Assembly (NCBI RefSeq): GCF_030272615.1
Contig: NC_081410.1
Coordinates: 112,358,433 to 112,422,432, forward strand
Direction: 5' to 3'
Source of the DNA: Cryptomeria japonica
Taxonomy: Eukaryota; Streptophyta; Pinopsida; Cupressales; Cupressaceae
Length of the DNA: 64,000 nt
Part shown: in pieces, positions 35,072 to 46,669 of the stretch
Numbering within the stretch: position 1 is the stretch's first letter
Layout: each line of letters opens with the position of its first letter
The notes under the pieces: model-generated
Databases searched by the model: none
Told to the model about the DNA's origin: nothing
What the model saw: only the letters and a program-made list of their open reading frames with translations
Program-made: the position numbers and the translations under genes

Positions 35072-35786
35072 GACCGGTGGCCTTCCAATAAACTGATACT
35101 TGCACAAGGCTTAAAATATAAAGGAAAGGGAACAAACACGTGGAGAAATCATTTCTGACAATATTGCAGTCAAATTCTTAAAAAGACATATCAATGCAAG
35201 ATTAACCACATAAATAATAAATGATGGTATTGCACTTAAACACTTATCATGACCAAGACTTGCATCTTTTGTCTCAATCAATGACCATGCACTTGTTGCT
35301 AATTGCTAGGAGTTTTGCCTTTGCTCTACTTTGACATTGATTTATGATAGCCAATGCCCTTCACAACTTAGAGCATCAAGAACATTTTATGTTGGTCCAT
35401 CATGCGTACACTACACTTCTAATCCAATTCTTACCTTTGGTGGGCATGTGTCATGTTCCTTACAGTGGTGGTTTTCCATTCAGTTGTTGCCAAACTAAGC
35501 CTAGTGACCCATTTTTTATTTTATTTTTTTGGCATTATCTTCATTTTATCTACTAGATTCTGCCTCCTTTTTGTCATGGTGTTTATGGTAGGTAATGAAA
35601 GTTTAAATCAATTGAATTATTCATGTTATATTCTATATTAGGAACATTAATGTTTTTGATTTGGAGTGGATCTCATCTTCTTTTAAACATTCAATAATAG
35701 TATCTTAATAGAATTTGAATCTTGATGACAAGAACAACTACAACACAACTTAACCATCACATTATGTCAATACGGACAACAATTTT
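35072..35786. other. 5' flank of MES copy C
   Basis: The first 45 bases share CTGATACTTGCACAAGG with the other MES genes. No gene further out. Confidence 0.6.
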
Positions 35787-36895
35787 TTTTAGTATTAAAT
35801 TAAATAGTCATGTTAAGACATTCTTTAATTATGTTTTATAAATTAGATAATCCATTTGCATAATTTACATAAATTAATTAATTCCTAAACATAAGATGAA
35901 CTTCAAATTTCCTAACAAATTCTATGATTTTTTTTTTAATTAAAATATAACAGTGTAGTACAATGACATATCACTTTACATTTACTAGGCCTATCTTTCC
36001 AGGGACGTGTCTATTCTGGCTCCAAAACGACAGTACGGATTCACTAACACGCGTGTTAGTCGCACGTTTTACACCGTCGATTTTGCATTAAACGATTGAG
36101 ATTGACTAACCTGTCACCAACACGTTGTACGAAAAATCTGTTTTGGAATCAGAATAGCTTCAGCCTCTTTCCAGTCTCTATACTGTTTTGTTTTGCAATG
36201 ATTAATAGTGAGTATTTCAATCTGTAAATTCCAAAAAGCTAGTACTGTGAAATCAGTCGAATCCCACCACGTTTAAGCTGGCCATATATGTAATGTCACG
36301 TACAGTATGATGATCTGGTTCTCCAGTTTATTTCTGTGGTGGGGAAAACAGCATGTTTTATAAAATAATATGTAGAATAACTAATTTGAACCGTAGAATT
36401 CGAAGCAGTACGACTCTGCAAGCATTGTTTTTTTTTTTGTCGTTCCAAATGAAAGTGTCGGTTCATTTAGAGCATTATAATTTAGGTATTTATAGGTTAG
36501 TTAATTGTAGGTTTGTCTGAGATAAAGTTCATAATGATAATTGTTGTATTTTTGGATTTCAAATGTATGAATTTTTATTTGCATCAATGTTTCAGATCAC
36601 ATTTAATGGTCTATCGTCAAGATGAGAGAGTTGCATAAAGATAAAAGATGATAGATGATCAATCAAGATCACACGAGCCATGATCCATCTCAGAATGAGA
36701 GAGCTGCATAAAGATAAAAGATAATTGTAAGTTAATATTTTGCAAATTTATTAATTTTAGTATTAAGTTATGTAGTCTTGTTATGACAGTTTTTAATTAT
36801 GTTTTATAAATGAAATAATCAATTTACATAGTTTACATAAGTTAGTTAGGTCATAAACATGAGACAAGCTTCAAATTTCATAACAAATTCTAGTT
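35787..36895. repeat. About 140-bp direct repeats flanking 825 bp
   Basis: TTTAGTATTAA..TTAATTATGTTTTATAAAT to TTCAAATTTC.TAACAAATTCTA at 35787-35928 recurs at 36754-36895 with scattered differences. The interior has a GC-richer island with a small inverted-repeat element (36011-36157) and no coding frame. It could be a non-autonomous element with terminal direct repeats or a plain duplication. Confidence 0.6.
36011..36157. mobile_element. Small element with 18-base inverted ends
   Basis: CTATTCTGGCTCCAAAAC (36011-36028) and the inverse of 36140-36157 agree at 16 of 18 positions. Between them is a perfect palindrome ACTAACACGCGTGTTAGT (36043-36060). The 147-bp size suits a MITE or fold-back hairpin. 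I did not find a clear target duplication. Confidence 0.45.
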
Positions 36896-37930
36896 ATTTG
36901 AATAATTCCTTGAGATTTATTACATTAAAATTAATTTGATATGATTTAATCATTAGTCAATTATTTACTAAATTGAGATGCATGATATAGCCCATAAGCC
37001 CAAAATGTACACAAAAATAAAATAATCTATGAAATAAATGTATCAAATACACCAGATCGTAAAAATACTCAAGGATCATAAAAGTAAATGTAATATAGTA
37101 GAGTCTATCATGTAGCTACCAGAGGAAAAGATGAAGGCACTCTTGATGCTCTTCTTCTAGAAATAATAACTAAAATTTGGACTAGAATTTGAGGTTTGAA
37201 AACTATGATAGACTTGATAATAAGAATTTTGTTTTTATTAGAAATAATGATTAATTAATTATTGTTCTTCAAGTTGCTCATAGTGTACCAATAATTGTTG
37301 TGTTTAGGCTTGCACTCTCAACATAGACCTACACTCATGTGAATACCAAGTGCAAGAAGCTTGCAAATGTGGGAGACTATTTGTGAAGCAAACTTTAAAA
37401 CTGAGAAGTTGTCTATTTGTAGGATTCTCAATGAGCTCTTAGAAACACATACAAAGGTAAAGGGAAAAGATAGCTAAATAAAATGTAAAAGACAAACAAT
37501 CTAAGAAAATGATTAGAGGTCATTCACTAGATGAGATAACTATTTTCTAACCATGCAATACTAGTAAAATATTTGCAAGTTAAGCATTTATAATATAAGT
37601 AGATGGTCATCCATATGAATAAATAGAAGAGGGACAAATTATATCGCAACTTCTTGTATTAATGAAATAATAGTGTACAATTATAAGTTTATAAGCCCCT
37701 AGATAAAAGTTAGACACATGAATGCTACTAAGATTAGAGAATATATAAGAAAATAATAAGTCTATAGAGCTTGCATAACATGAACATCCCAAGTACATTA
37801 TAAAAAGAAATGCAAAGCTCATATTTATACAAAATGAAACTAGAGAAGATAATGCGACACATTGAATAAATGTCATGACTTCTGCTAATAGGAAAATGAT
37901 GCAGGATCACCAAAGTAGTTTAAAATGGCA
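36896..37930. other. AT-rich intergenic stretch
   Basis: No gene or recognised repeat. Confidence 0.5.
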
Positions 37931-37959
37931 TTTGGATTTTATCCCAATATTAGTTCGAT

Positions 37960-38690
37960 ATTGGTATGTTCTTACTGGTTGGTCTTGCAGTGTATGGAGC
38001 GAAGATGAATCGGGTTGTAGGTGGTTCCCATAACTTGCGGATCATTGAGCGATGTTGTTTTGGGCCTTGACCGATGTTTCCAGAGGACCACATGAAGTTA
38101 TTTACATTTTGAAGGTGTTCTTGGTGATTTGGGCCAACATGTTATTGTTTACACGTTTCATCATGAACCGGTTGGTTTTTGGTTGACTTGATCAAGTTGT
38201 TATTGCTTGCGGATGGTATAAAGGGAAGTTTTGAGATTCATTTTAAGAGACAGAGGTTGGAGGAAGAAGAGATCGAGCGAAGATGTACTTTCCGGAGACA
38301 TTCTGGTCCAAGGGGACTGAAGTCCTAATGGACTGAGGTCCGGATCAGTGCAGGACAATGCATACTATTACCAGAGGCCTATTTGTCGAGTAGACAATCT
38401 GCAGATCTTAGATTTATGTTGTATGGACTGTTGCGTAATCCTGGGCTATGGTCCTGCATGTGTAGCCACTGAAGGCATATGTAATTCATTAAATGGTTAT
38501 AATGATTGATTACCAGTTACATCGTGTGTTACTTCTACCGGTTAGGGTTGCTCTTTATCTGTTTACCGATTATATCTTGTGTTGTGCTACCGGTTGCTGG
38601 TATCTTGCATGGTGTTTTGTGTTATTGGCTGCAAGGTGGGGATGTCCTTCATTGGATCTCCCTACCTTGACTGCGTCAGAAAAGGGCCTA
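37960..38690 (+). mobile_element. Possible copia LTR remnant
   Basis: GC-richer than its surroundings. Phrases such as ACCGGTTGGTTTTTGGTTGACTT and a tail of LTR type resemble the copia LTR at 12943-14171 (GGTTAAGTGGTTTTTGGTTAACTT on its minus strand). No ends, primer site or coding found. Confidence 0.35.
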
Positions 38691-38754
38691 TAAAATAAAA
38701 TAGTCACCTTCACATTGGGAAATTATATGAAGTATAAATCCCTCTTACATAATG

Positions 38755-39753
38755 AAACAATGCATGATAAAGGGGTTTCTTCCAAAGAACATAAGAGGCT
38801 TCAACATCACTTCACTTGTGAAGGGAGAGGTGATCAATATAAAACAAACAATAGAAAGCTAATGCTCTACATTAGTTTAGTTGTGTTTTTCTTTTTTTTT
38901 CTTATATAATGTAGTTTAAAAATTATAAATTTTCTCATTCATAAGATTTTAAAAGTTAGAATGTTCATTCAAATGAATTTGAGGGGCTATTATCTCACTT
39001 AAGTCTTCACACATTTTTTTTCATATGTATGATGTGTGGAAGCTTCATTTTGATTTGGACATTGTGTTTTCATGTTAATTATTTAAAAATTTATACCAAT
39101 ATTCGAGTAAGTGATTTAACTTATATTTTTCAAGAATTCTATTGAATCCACTAACCACATGTATATAAATATTATTGTTGTATATTTCAAATGAAATAAT
39201 TTTTTTAATTAATACTAGTTAGTTAAAATCTAACTATGTAAGGAATGACAAAAATAAAATGTAAAACTTTAAATTAAAAGACAATTTTTACAAAATTTAA
39301 CATTAAAAATCATATGTATCTTAGAGATGAAATATAATAAAATTAATAATAATGTGCAAATTATTTAGATTTGACATAATATTGTTGTTTGTTGTTTTTA
39401 TTTTTATCAAAGTCAAAATTATAATGCACTAATTAGTTTATGCATATAAAATATAATGTCATTGTTTAAAGAGAGAAAATGGCAAGAATAATTTTTTTAT
39501 AGAAGAAAAGTATTAAAATTTATAAATTTAAAATTAATCATATGTAATATTTTATCAAAAAATATAAAATAATAATAATAAATCACATATTATCATAAAG
39601 ATAAAATAAATTTAATGATACCAAGACTTCAGTCTTTTGACATAAATTATTTAAAGATAAAAGAAAAACTAAATGATATCATGTCGAGTCTTCTTTTGAA
39701 AAGAGAATAAAGATGAAGACTAAAAGATTAGGTATCTTAATAAAATAGACTCA
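38755..39753 (+). repeat. MES 3'-flank relic without a gene
   Basis: Three pieces resemble MES downstream flanks: 38755-38815 (CATGATAAAGGGGTTTCTTCCAAAGAAC, cf. 19890), 39405-39500 (GTCAAAATTATAATGCACTAATTAG, cf. 19950) and 39730-39753 (AAAATAGACTCAAGAA, cf. 16290). Beyond 39753, where the gene would end, no MES exon is present. This looks like a lost or translocated fourth copy. Confidence 0.55.
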
Positions 39754-40213
39754 AGAAAATTGAATAAAATCAATATTTATGTTTGTAATTTTAAAGTGTA
39801 AAATTTATATCTAAAAATATTTTTGAATAATTATATAGATAATTGGCATCAAGGAGAGTTACATTTTAAAACATCGGGAAAATGGCTTGCAACCAAAATA
39901 GGTGTGAAGGGAGCAAAAAGGAGAGTCAGGAAGAGTCTTCATTAGGGGCGTGGGAAAGGCAAAGCAGGGTAGTGTTGGCAATATGAGTTGTCATTGATGT
40001 CAACCTGATGTCTGACAATATGTGTTGTCCCTAATGATGTTTGAGCAGTTGATTGTGTGATCATTAATGTTGTTGATAGTGTTGATGTTCCTAATATTGT
40101 CGATGTTGTTGATGATCTATTTTCCTACATTCATTAATTGATAGGAGGGTATGTGCACAAAGATGGTGGTCAGAAAAGTGGACACCACCCAAAAAAAAAT
40201 GGAAAAACAAGCA

Positions 40214-40418
40214 ACGCGTACGCGGTTTTTAAATTTGAAATTCTTGCGTACGTGCTTAGGTTTGTTCTTCCCAAGCCTAGAGAAGATAGCGCGTACACCT
40301 TGCTTTTAGGAAAATGAGCACGTATGCACTATGCCTAGGAAAATGAGCGTGTACGTGTTGCTCGTAGGAAAATGAGCGTGCACGTACTAATAATCCAAAT
40401 ATAACCACGTACACGGTA
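40214..40418 (+). promoter_or_regulatory. CGTACG-type motif array upstream of the multi-exon gene
   Basis: GCGTACGCGG, GCGTACGTGC, GCGTACACC, GCACGTATGC, GCGTGTACGTG, GCGTGCACGTAC and CCACGTACACGG stand in about 200 bases, three of them after a repeated GGAAAATGAGC. It ends about 125 bases before the first exon. It could be a promoter with repeated factor sites, or the subterminal repeat of a DNA transposon that owns the gene. Confidence 0.5.
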
Positions 40419-40543
40419 CCTGGTAAATTTTTTTTAAAAAAAATTGGGTCTCATTTACTCGTGAATAGCACATTTTTTACTTCTTTTTTTTCCCATTTCC
40501 TCTCCTAAACCACGAACAGGGTGCTAGATTTGTCCTCCAAGCT

Positions 40544-43189
40544 ATGGATCAAGGTTAGTTTTTGTTTATTTTTATCTTTCTTTCCCGTTTGTTCAATTTG
40601 TTTTACATTTTGAATTTAATTTCATTAATTTGATTAGGTTTTTTCATTTTTTGTTTCAAAAACCAGATTCTTCTAATCCAGAACAAGAACAACCAAATGC
40701 ACCTCCTGAAAACCCACAAGAACAACCAAATGCACCTCCTAAAGAACAACCAAATACACCTCCTAAAAGCACACAAGAACAACCCCCAATTCCTCCTTTT
40801 GACCACACACCCGAAACATAGGAGCAATTAATTAATTAGTTAGGACAAAAGATGTCTAAAATCAATAGACTGATTGTTAAATTGAAAACTTCTGAACTTG
40901 AGCATCATCAATCCCTCTCCACTAGTCTAGAAACATTAGCTAGTGGTGCCATAGTTGTTTCCACACAAATTACCAAATGGGGAAGCTTAAGGGATAGGTG
41001 TCGTCAATTCTATGCCGATGGGCTATCGTACGATGGAGTAAAAAACAAAAATATTACTAAACAACAAATATGTGCCCTTTTCGTTGATCCCAAAACTGAT
41101 CAGTCATTACCTCTTAATGCAAAGAGGTTTCCCATACATCGGTGTACCAATGTGCAAATGAAGAATCTTTTTTGGTAGAGGTGGTGGATGGTCTTTGATG
41201 ATCCACCTTGTAATAATTATGAGGTGCCATTATATTTTTTGAGAAAAGTATATTGTGAGTTTGTGCTCTTGATGTGCACCCAAACTATTTTGACATGAGA
41301 GAGTTCCATGGTAGAGGTGGTGGCTCTGCCCAAGATAGACCTGGACCCCATAGGTGATTACCCATGGACAGTCGCCACCCCCTAGCACCCAAACCCAAGG
41401 TGCATCAGGTTGTCCCAGTAGAGCTAAAAGAATCAATGGGGCTACAGACTCTTCAGGAAGCCACAACATTGACTGGTGCCATCATCCAGCATGGGACATC
41501 ATTAGCATACCCTATTGTGTTGGATGATGAGCCATTAGGTGGCAACAGAGAGCCCATCCAGCATATGTGTGTCAGTTTCTCGGGGATATGATTGGGGATA
41601 GATGATACAGGCGGTGCAGATGGATCCTCATCTCATCTATGCATGATTTGCGGGAGTAGATGTTAGGCCCACACGGTTGAGGATTTCGCGTTGACAGATG
41701 AGTTGATGGACATGGTGTTTTCCCATGAGCCACATACACAGGTGTGTTGATTTGAATTCATAGCATTTTATTTATCAGTCACTTTAAATTTGTAATTATA
41801 TAAATGAATTTTCATTTATACATCGATTTAAATTGAGACAAATAATATGCATTTCAGGATGCAGCAACGGTATCCCATACTCCTCCCCCAGTTACTATAG
41901 CTGCAACTTCAATGCCTAAGGTATAAATTTTGTAACATGTTAAAATAGAATAGTACACTTTGAATTCAAAAAAATACAAGATATACTATCTTTAACGCTT
42001 GGTCCAATTTCTGGTTTGTAGGTGTTGACAGGAGATGAAATGTCCCAGATTGATGACATTATGCTCTTAGTGATCGATTTTGGCCTACAAGGTTATACAG
42101 TATCATATTTTGTACAACCCTTTTTATGTATTGTTTTGATGGAATATGCAAGTCATTTCATTTTAGATTTTTAAAATTATGTTTAATTTATTATCTGTAC
42201 TAATATCTCATGTTAATTTTGTTTTTTTAGGGTACCCCCTCCGCATTTAGGGCTCGCCCTAAGAAAAAGAACTCCTCGAAGATGCCAAAACGTAGGAAGA
42301 AGGTAATTGAACACATTTTTAGTTGTACAATTGTTTGAAAATGTTGAAATCAAGTATTAGTTGGGGTTTGTAGATTGATTAGTGTTTTTTGTCTATTTTA
42401 CATGTACAACGGCCATTGAGCTATGTGGATTTGTTGAATGCACCTGATTCGCCTGTGGATCAAGAGAGGGCGGAGGTATGTATCTCTACTTTATTTTCTT
42501 GATTTCATGATTATATGCACGCGTACATGTGAACTTGTGATATATTATAATCTTATAATTTTTTCATATAGGAAATATCCATACCTATTTCATCAATGGC
42601 GAACCCTCCTCCTTGCACTGGAGAAGCATCTCAGGATCCAGTACACTTTTGTTTGATATGTAAAATTAATTGTTTTTAACCTTCAATACTTATCATTATA
42701 TTAATTGTATTTAATCTTTGAACATTTTTTGTATAGGTAATAGCAACAATTTCTACATCGATGGTGAGCCATGCTCAGTCCATTGGAGAAGCTTCTCAAG
42801 CACAGGTACATCATTGTTCTCTATATTATATCTTTTAAGTGTTTTTGATATATTTATGTTAGTACATTGTATTAATTGTACATTTAATCTACAATAGACC
42901 CCTTCGCGGTACGGCCATAACGTGGATCCATTTAAGTATGTCTTCAAGAAAACTCCTAAGAGTGACAAGGAGAGGAGAGCGAAGACATTAGTTCCTAGAT
43001 CAACCGATGAGGTAATCTACATTTCAATTGCAAAATAATTAAAGTTAAATGTATAGTTATGTTGTTAATTGTGAACTATTTTCTACAAAAGAATTCTAAC
43101 TTGGCTTTTGAATTATGGTTTTGCAGCCATCTACAGAGCTGCGTACTGCATCGAAGAGGCTTGATTTTGATGATCCACCACAAGTTTAG
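40544..43189 (+). pseudogene. Multi-exon gene relic of unknown family
   Basis: Exon 1 is ATGGATCAAG (40544-40553), followed by GT, and joins 40667 after CAG to give MDQDSSNPEQEQ. Exon 2 (to 41741) has QPNAPP repeats, then a domain with ITKWGSLRDRCRQFY and ITKQQICALF, and a basic tail. It is broken by three TAG (about 40819, 40837 and 41176), a TGA near 41356 and one frameshift near 41272. Then come short exons: 41858-41920 (63 nt), 42022-42091, 42231-42302 (72), about 42410-42475, 42572-42640 (69), 42737-42805 (69), 42898-43011 (114) and 43127-43189 (63, ends TAG). Most have clean AG/GT borders and phase 0, and they encode Pro/Ser-rich and Lys/Arg-rich, NLS-like peptides. The two 69-nt exons are alike (end GEASQ). 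The acceptor near 42409 has no AG. I do not recognise the protein; a DNA-transposon accessory gene is possible. Confidence 0.5.
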
Positions 43190-43364
43190 GATCATGTAGG
43201 GTTAGTTTTGGTCATAGAATGGCCAATACATGTAGATATATTCTACATTTTTATTGTATATTTATTTGGACATGGCATATGCCACATTTTTGTAATACCT
43301 GTATTGACTTGGCAGACATGCCTTTATATATATATATAAATATTGATATTCGATCCAATAAATG

Positions 43365-43667
43365 TGTACTGAGTTCATTATTTTGTATTCGTTGTATTTT
43401 GTTGTTGTCCTTTTATAAATTTAAATGAATATTTGCATATGTAATCAACAATATGAATATAAACAACAAAAATATATGATATAAAACATTGCAATCGTGG
43501 AATATGATTTGATAAAATTTCTAAAATATTGAATTAACCCTACAAAACTCCTTGTATTCAGTTCATTATTGTGTATTCGTTGTATTTGGTGGTTGCCCTT
43601 TTATAAATTTAAATGAATATTTGCATATGTATTCAACAATATGAATATAAACAACAAAAATCGACTA
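43365..43667. repeat. Direct repeat of about 115 bp, offset 188
   Basis: GTTCATTATT.TGTATTCGTTGTATTT and TTTTATAAATTTAAATGAAT through AATATAAACAACAAAAAT occur at 43365-43479 and 43553-43667 with a few differences, directly after the multi-exon gene. Confidence 0.85.
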
Positions 43668-44039
43668 GATTCTACCTACTTATTTTACTTAAGATAACTC
43701 GATATAATTTTGTCCATCTTTCACAATTGTGTACAAATTTCTTCTACCATCAGATAGATTCCCCATCAAATTACCAAGGTCTACTCAACAGCATATGAAT
43801 GACATTCATTGACATCACATTACACAAAGAATCGTCTTTATAAGATACTATATGAAAACTCTCAAGACATTGCTTATTTAGGATCAACTCATGTTCCCTA
43901 TGCAATTAGAAAATTTTATACTAGTTTGGGTGTTTTCTTCTTTTCAAACCTAGCTTATCCACAGTTTTCTCAAAAACTAGGTTATCAATACTAACACTAT
44001 CTACAATTACCTTGCAACACTTACTTTTGGGATTGCATA

Positions 44040-45251
44040 TAGTTTGAAAAATATTTTCTCTAAGATGGTCCATGTTTTTCATCATCTAGTTTTACTAATA
44101 CTATGTTTCTCTAAGGTGATTGGTGATTTGGGAAGATCTTATGATCCAGTTTGTACTGTTGTTTTGTTGATCACTATTTTGCAGAGTTTGGTATATCCTC
44201 CGGTATATTCCGGTGTGATCAGATCTTGTGTTGAGATTTTGGGATATTGCTTGGGATGGTCTTGTGTATCTTTAGTCCAGATGGATCATGATTTGGTGCT
44301 CCGCAATTTATCTTTCTTCATGACAGTTGCTGATTGGTTGTGTTCTTGAGTTTCAGATGTTGATCGATGAAGATTTGATAAGTGGTGTTGGTGTAGATGT
44401 TATTAATGATTCTAACGTGCTTGCTGGTGTTTCTTAGTCGTGTCCTATTTTTTCTAGTGATTTGCATTGATCATTGTGCAAGTTTTTGGTGGCTTCTATG
44501 AACTAGTGATGATTTTCGTGTTATGCGGTACTTTTGGTGGTGTAGCATGTTGCAGTTGATATTGGTGAGATTTTAGGTGGAGTTGTGAGTTTGGGAATTT
44601 GATTTAGGTCCATGCTATGTCATTTAAATCATTGTATTGGTCTAGTGGTCAATCTTTTTATCATGTGATATAATTTTGTAATTGTGGGTTGAGGGTTTAG
44701 CTGACATTGTTGTCAAGGTTGTTGATTTGTAGATATAGGTGATATATTCATGTAATTTAGATGTCAACGTTGTGTCTCCATTATCATAGAGTGGTATATG
44801 TGCGAACAAGTGATTTATCCTTCGGTGTTGTGATTAAGAAGAGACTGGGGTTGCAGAGCATACAACAGTGCTTAATCGGAACTGTAATCGGGCATTTGGA
44901 GATGCTATTCCTTTAGTTCATTTCTTCCGGATTGTAGTCTAAATATTGTTGTAAGTCAATGAGACTTCCTTGAGGGTTGTAGCCTTCCAGACCATCATCT
45001 TTTGAGCAGTGAGCTCTAGGTAGTGTGCCTAGATGCATGTGCATTCCCCATTGTAATATTTCACATACTACTATAGAGTATTATCTTACTGTGGGTAGGT
45101 TCCCATTGTGGTTTTTCCCTTAATTGGGTTTTCCACATCAAAATCTTGGTGTTGTCCATTTTATTAGATCTATTTTTGTGATTAAGTTTGTAGATCTAGT
45201 GAAGACTGATTCACTGCCCCCTCTTAGTCTTGCTCCTCTTTTCTCCTAACA
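44040..45251 (+). mobile_element. 5' LTR of a second Ty1/copia element
   Basis: The LTR ends CTCCTAACA at 45251, directly before a tRNA-Met-type primer site (ATTGGTATCAAAGC, 45252-45265). Its last 400 bases share LTR blocks with 12943-14171 (CGGAACTGTA, GAGATGCTAT, TGTGGGTAGGTTCCCA, AATCTTGGTGTT). The 5' border is only approximate. Confidence 0.6.
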
Positions 45252-45265
45252 ATTGGTATCAAAGC
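45252..45265 (+). promoter_or_regulatory. Primer-binding site, initiator tRNA-Met type
   Basis: ATTGGTATCAAAGC follows the LTR end; one G-to-A from the usual TTGGTATCAGAGC. Confidence 0.8.
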
Positions 45266-45308
45266 TAGATCCTTCGATAGAAGCTTAACCACTTGAGGAG
45301 ATTTGGGA

Positions 45309-45814
45309 TGGAAGCTCAAGGTGTTATCTTTAGGAAGGACAGTCCAAGGTTTTGTGGGAGTAACTATACTATATGGAAGGACTGCACTTGAAATGTCTTG
45401 GTGAAGATTACTAGAAGATTACAAAGAATGCTTACTTTGCTCCTCTAAATGGACCGACTGCTCTTGATGAGATCAAGGAAGCAAAACATAATATTAGAGT
45501 GAAGGAAGCATTGCTTAGTGACCTGATTGATTCTGAGATGGAAAATGTACTGGGACTTCAGACCGCACATGGGATCTGGGAGATGCTTGAAATTTTGTAT
45601 GAAGGTGATAAACAAGTGAAGGTTGCTAAGTTTCAGAGCTTAAAAGGAAAGTATGAGACATTGAAGATGGGAGATGATGATAAAATACACTCTTTCATGG
45701 ATAAGGTGAATGATCTTATCCTAGGTATCAGATGTGCTGGTGGAACCATTGAGGAAGATGAAATTGTTGCTAAGGTAATGAGATCTTTGCCTCCTACTTA
45801 TAAGCATAAGGTTG
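45309..45814 (+). pseudogene. Ty1/copia gag, frameshifted and cut by an LTR
   Basis: The ATG at 45309 opens a gag start (VIFRKDSPRF, then NYTIWKD) that shifts frame before 45440. It then continues as a UBN2-type gag core: LGLQTAHGIWEMLE, MDKVNDLILGIRC and RSLPPTYKHKV. It stops at 45814 exactly where a TGTAGACA LTR begins, before the zinc knuckle. The same gag family as at 11898-12884, from a different element copy. Confidence 0.85.
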
Positions 45815-46640
45815 TGTAGACATATAAATCTGACCACTTTCTTAAATAAATATTTAATATTTATTTTTACCCCATCCCTCCTATTAATTAAATCCTATTT
45901 AATTAATTTCTTCATTTTCATCTATTTGATTAAATAAATTATTCAATTTATTTAATGAAATTCACCTAAACCTTTTCTAGCCTTTAATTAAATAAATCAT
46001 TTTATTTAACTAATTCCCCTTTCTTCCTTTTAATTAAATTTACATTTAATTAAATTGACCCTTGCATATAAATAAATCTAATTTATTTATAAAAATCCCC
46101 CACTTGTATTTATGCAAGTTGCATTTATTTTAGTTGAAATAAAACATTTTATTTTAATTAAAATTCTTTTTCTCCCACTTCCATTTTCCTACATCTCCCA
46201 CTTGCCCGCTAAACCTATTCTAGAGCCTTCTAGATTCTTCTAAACTATCTTAATTGGCCTAATCAACTCCTAATCATGTCCTTTCCCTAAATTTGAGGAA
46301 GTCACTTCTCAAATTTGGAGGAAAGTCTTCTAAATGCAATTAAGGCTATATTTCTTCAACAAGCTAACTTGTTGAATTCCCCCAAATTCGGAAGGACTCT
46401 TACAAATTTGTCCCCAAAGTCTTCCAAACCATTAATAGTTAACTCAACCTTCCCCTCATGGTTAGTGACTTTCTCTATAACTTAACCCTCATCTAACTCA
46501 AGGGTCTTATAAAGCACCCATGGCTTTAACCTTGGTTATCCTAGTAACCCTTGCACAAGAGTTTACCCCTTGGGGAAAAGCTTTATCCAATGGTTGACCC
46601 TAACCTAACCATAACCTTACCTCCTAAGGTAACTTGACTA
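45815..46640 (+). mobile_element. TGTAGACA-family LTR
   Basis: Starts TGTAGACATA at 45815 within the copia gag and continues with AAATAAAT/ATTTAATTAA blocks, as does the element at 11562-11897. It is followed closely by Ty3/gypsy RT coding sequence. It may be the 5' LTR of that internally deleted gypsy element, but the junction near 46640 is not sharp. Confidence 0.5.
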
Positions 46641-46669
46641 TAATCTATCTGATGATTCATTTCTCAGTT

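Noticed and set aside
36430-36441. Poly-T run as a poly(A) tail of a retrocopy
   Set aside because: No coding sequence or target duplication beside it.
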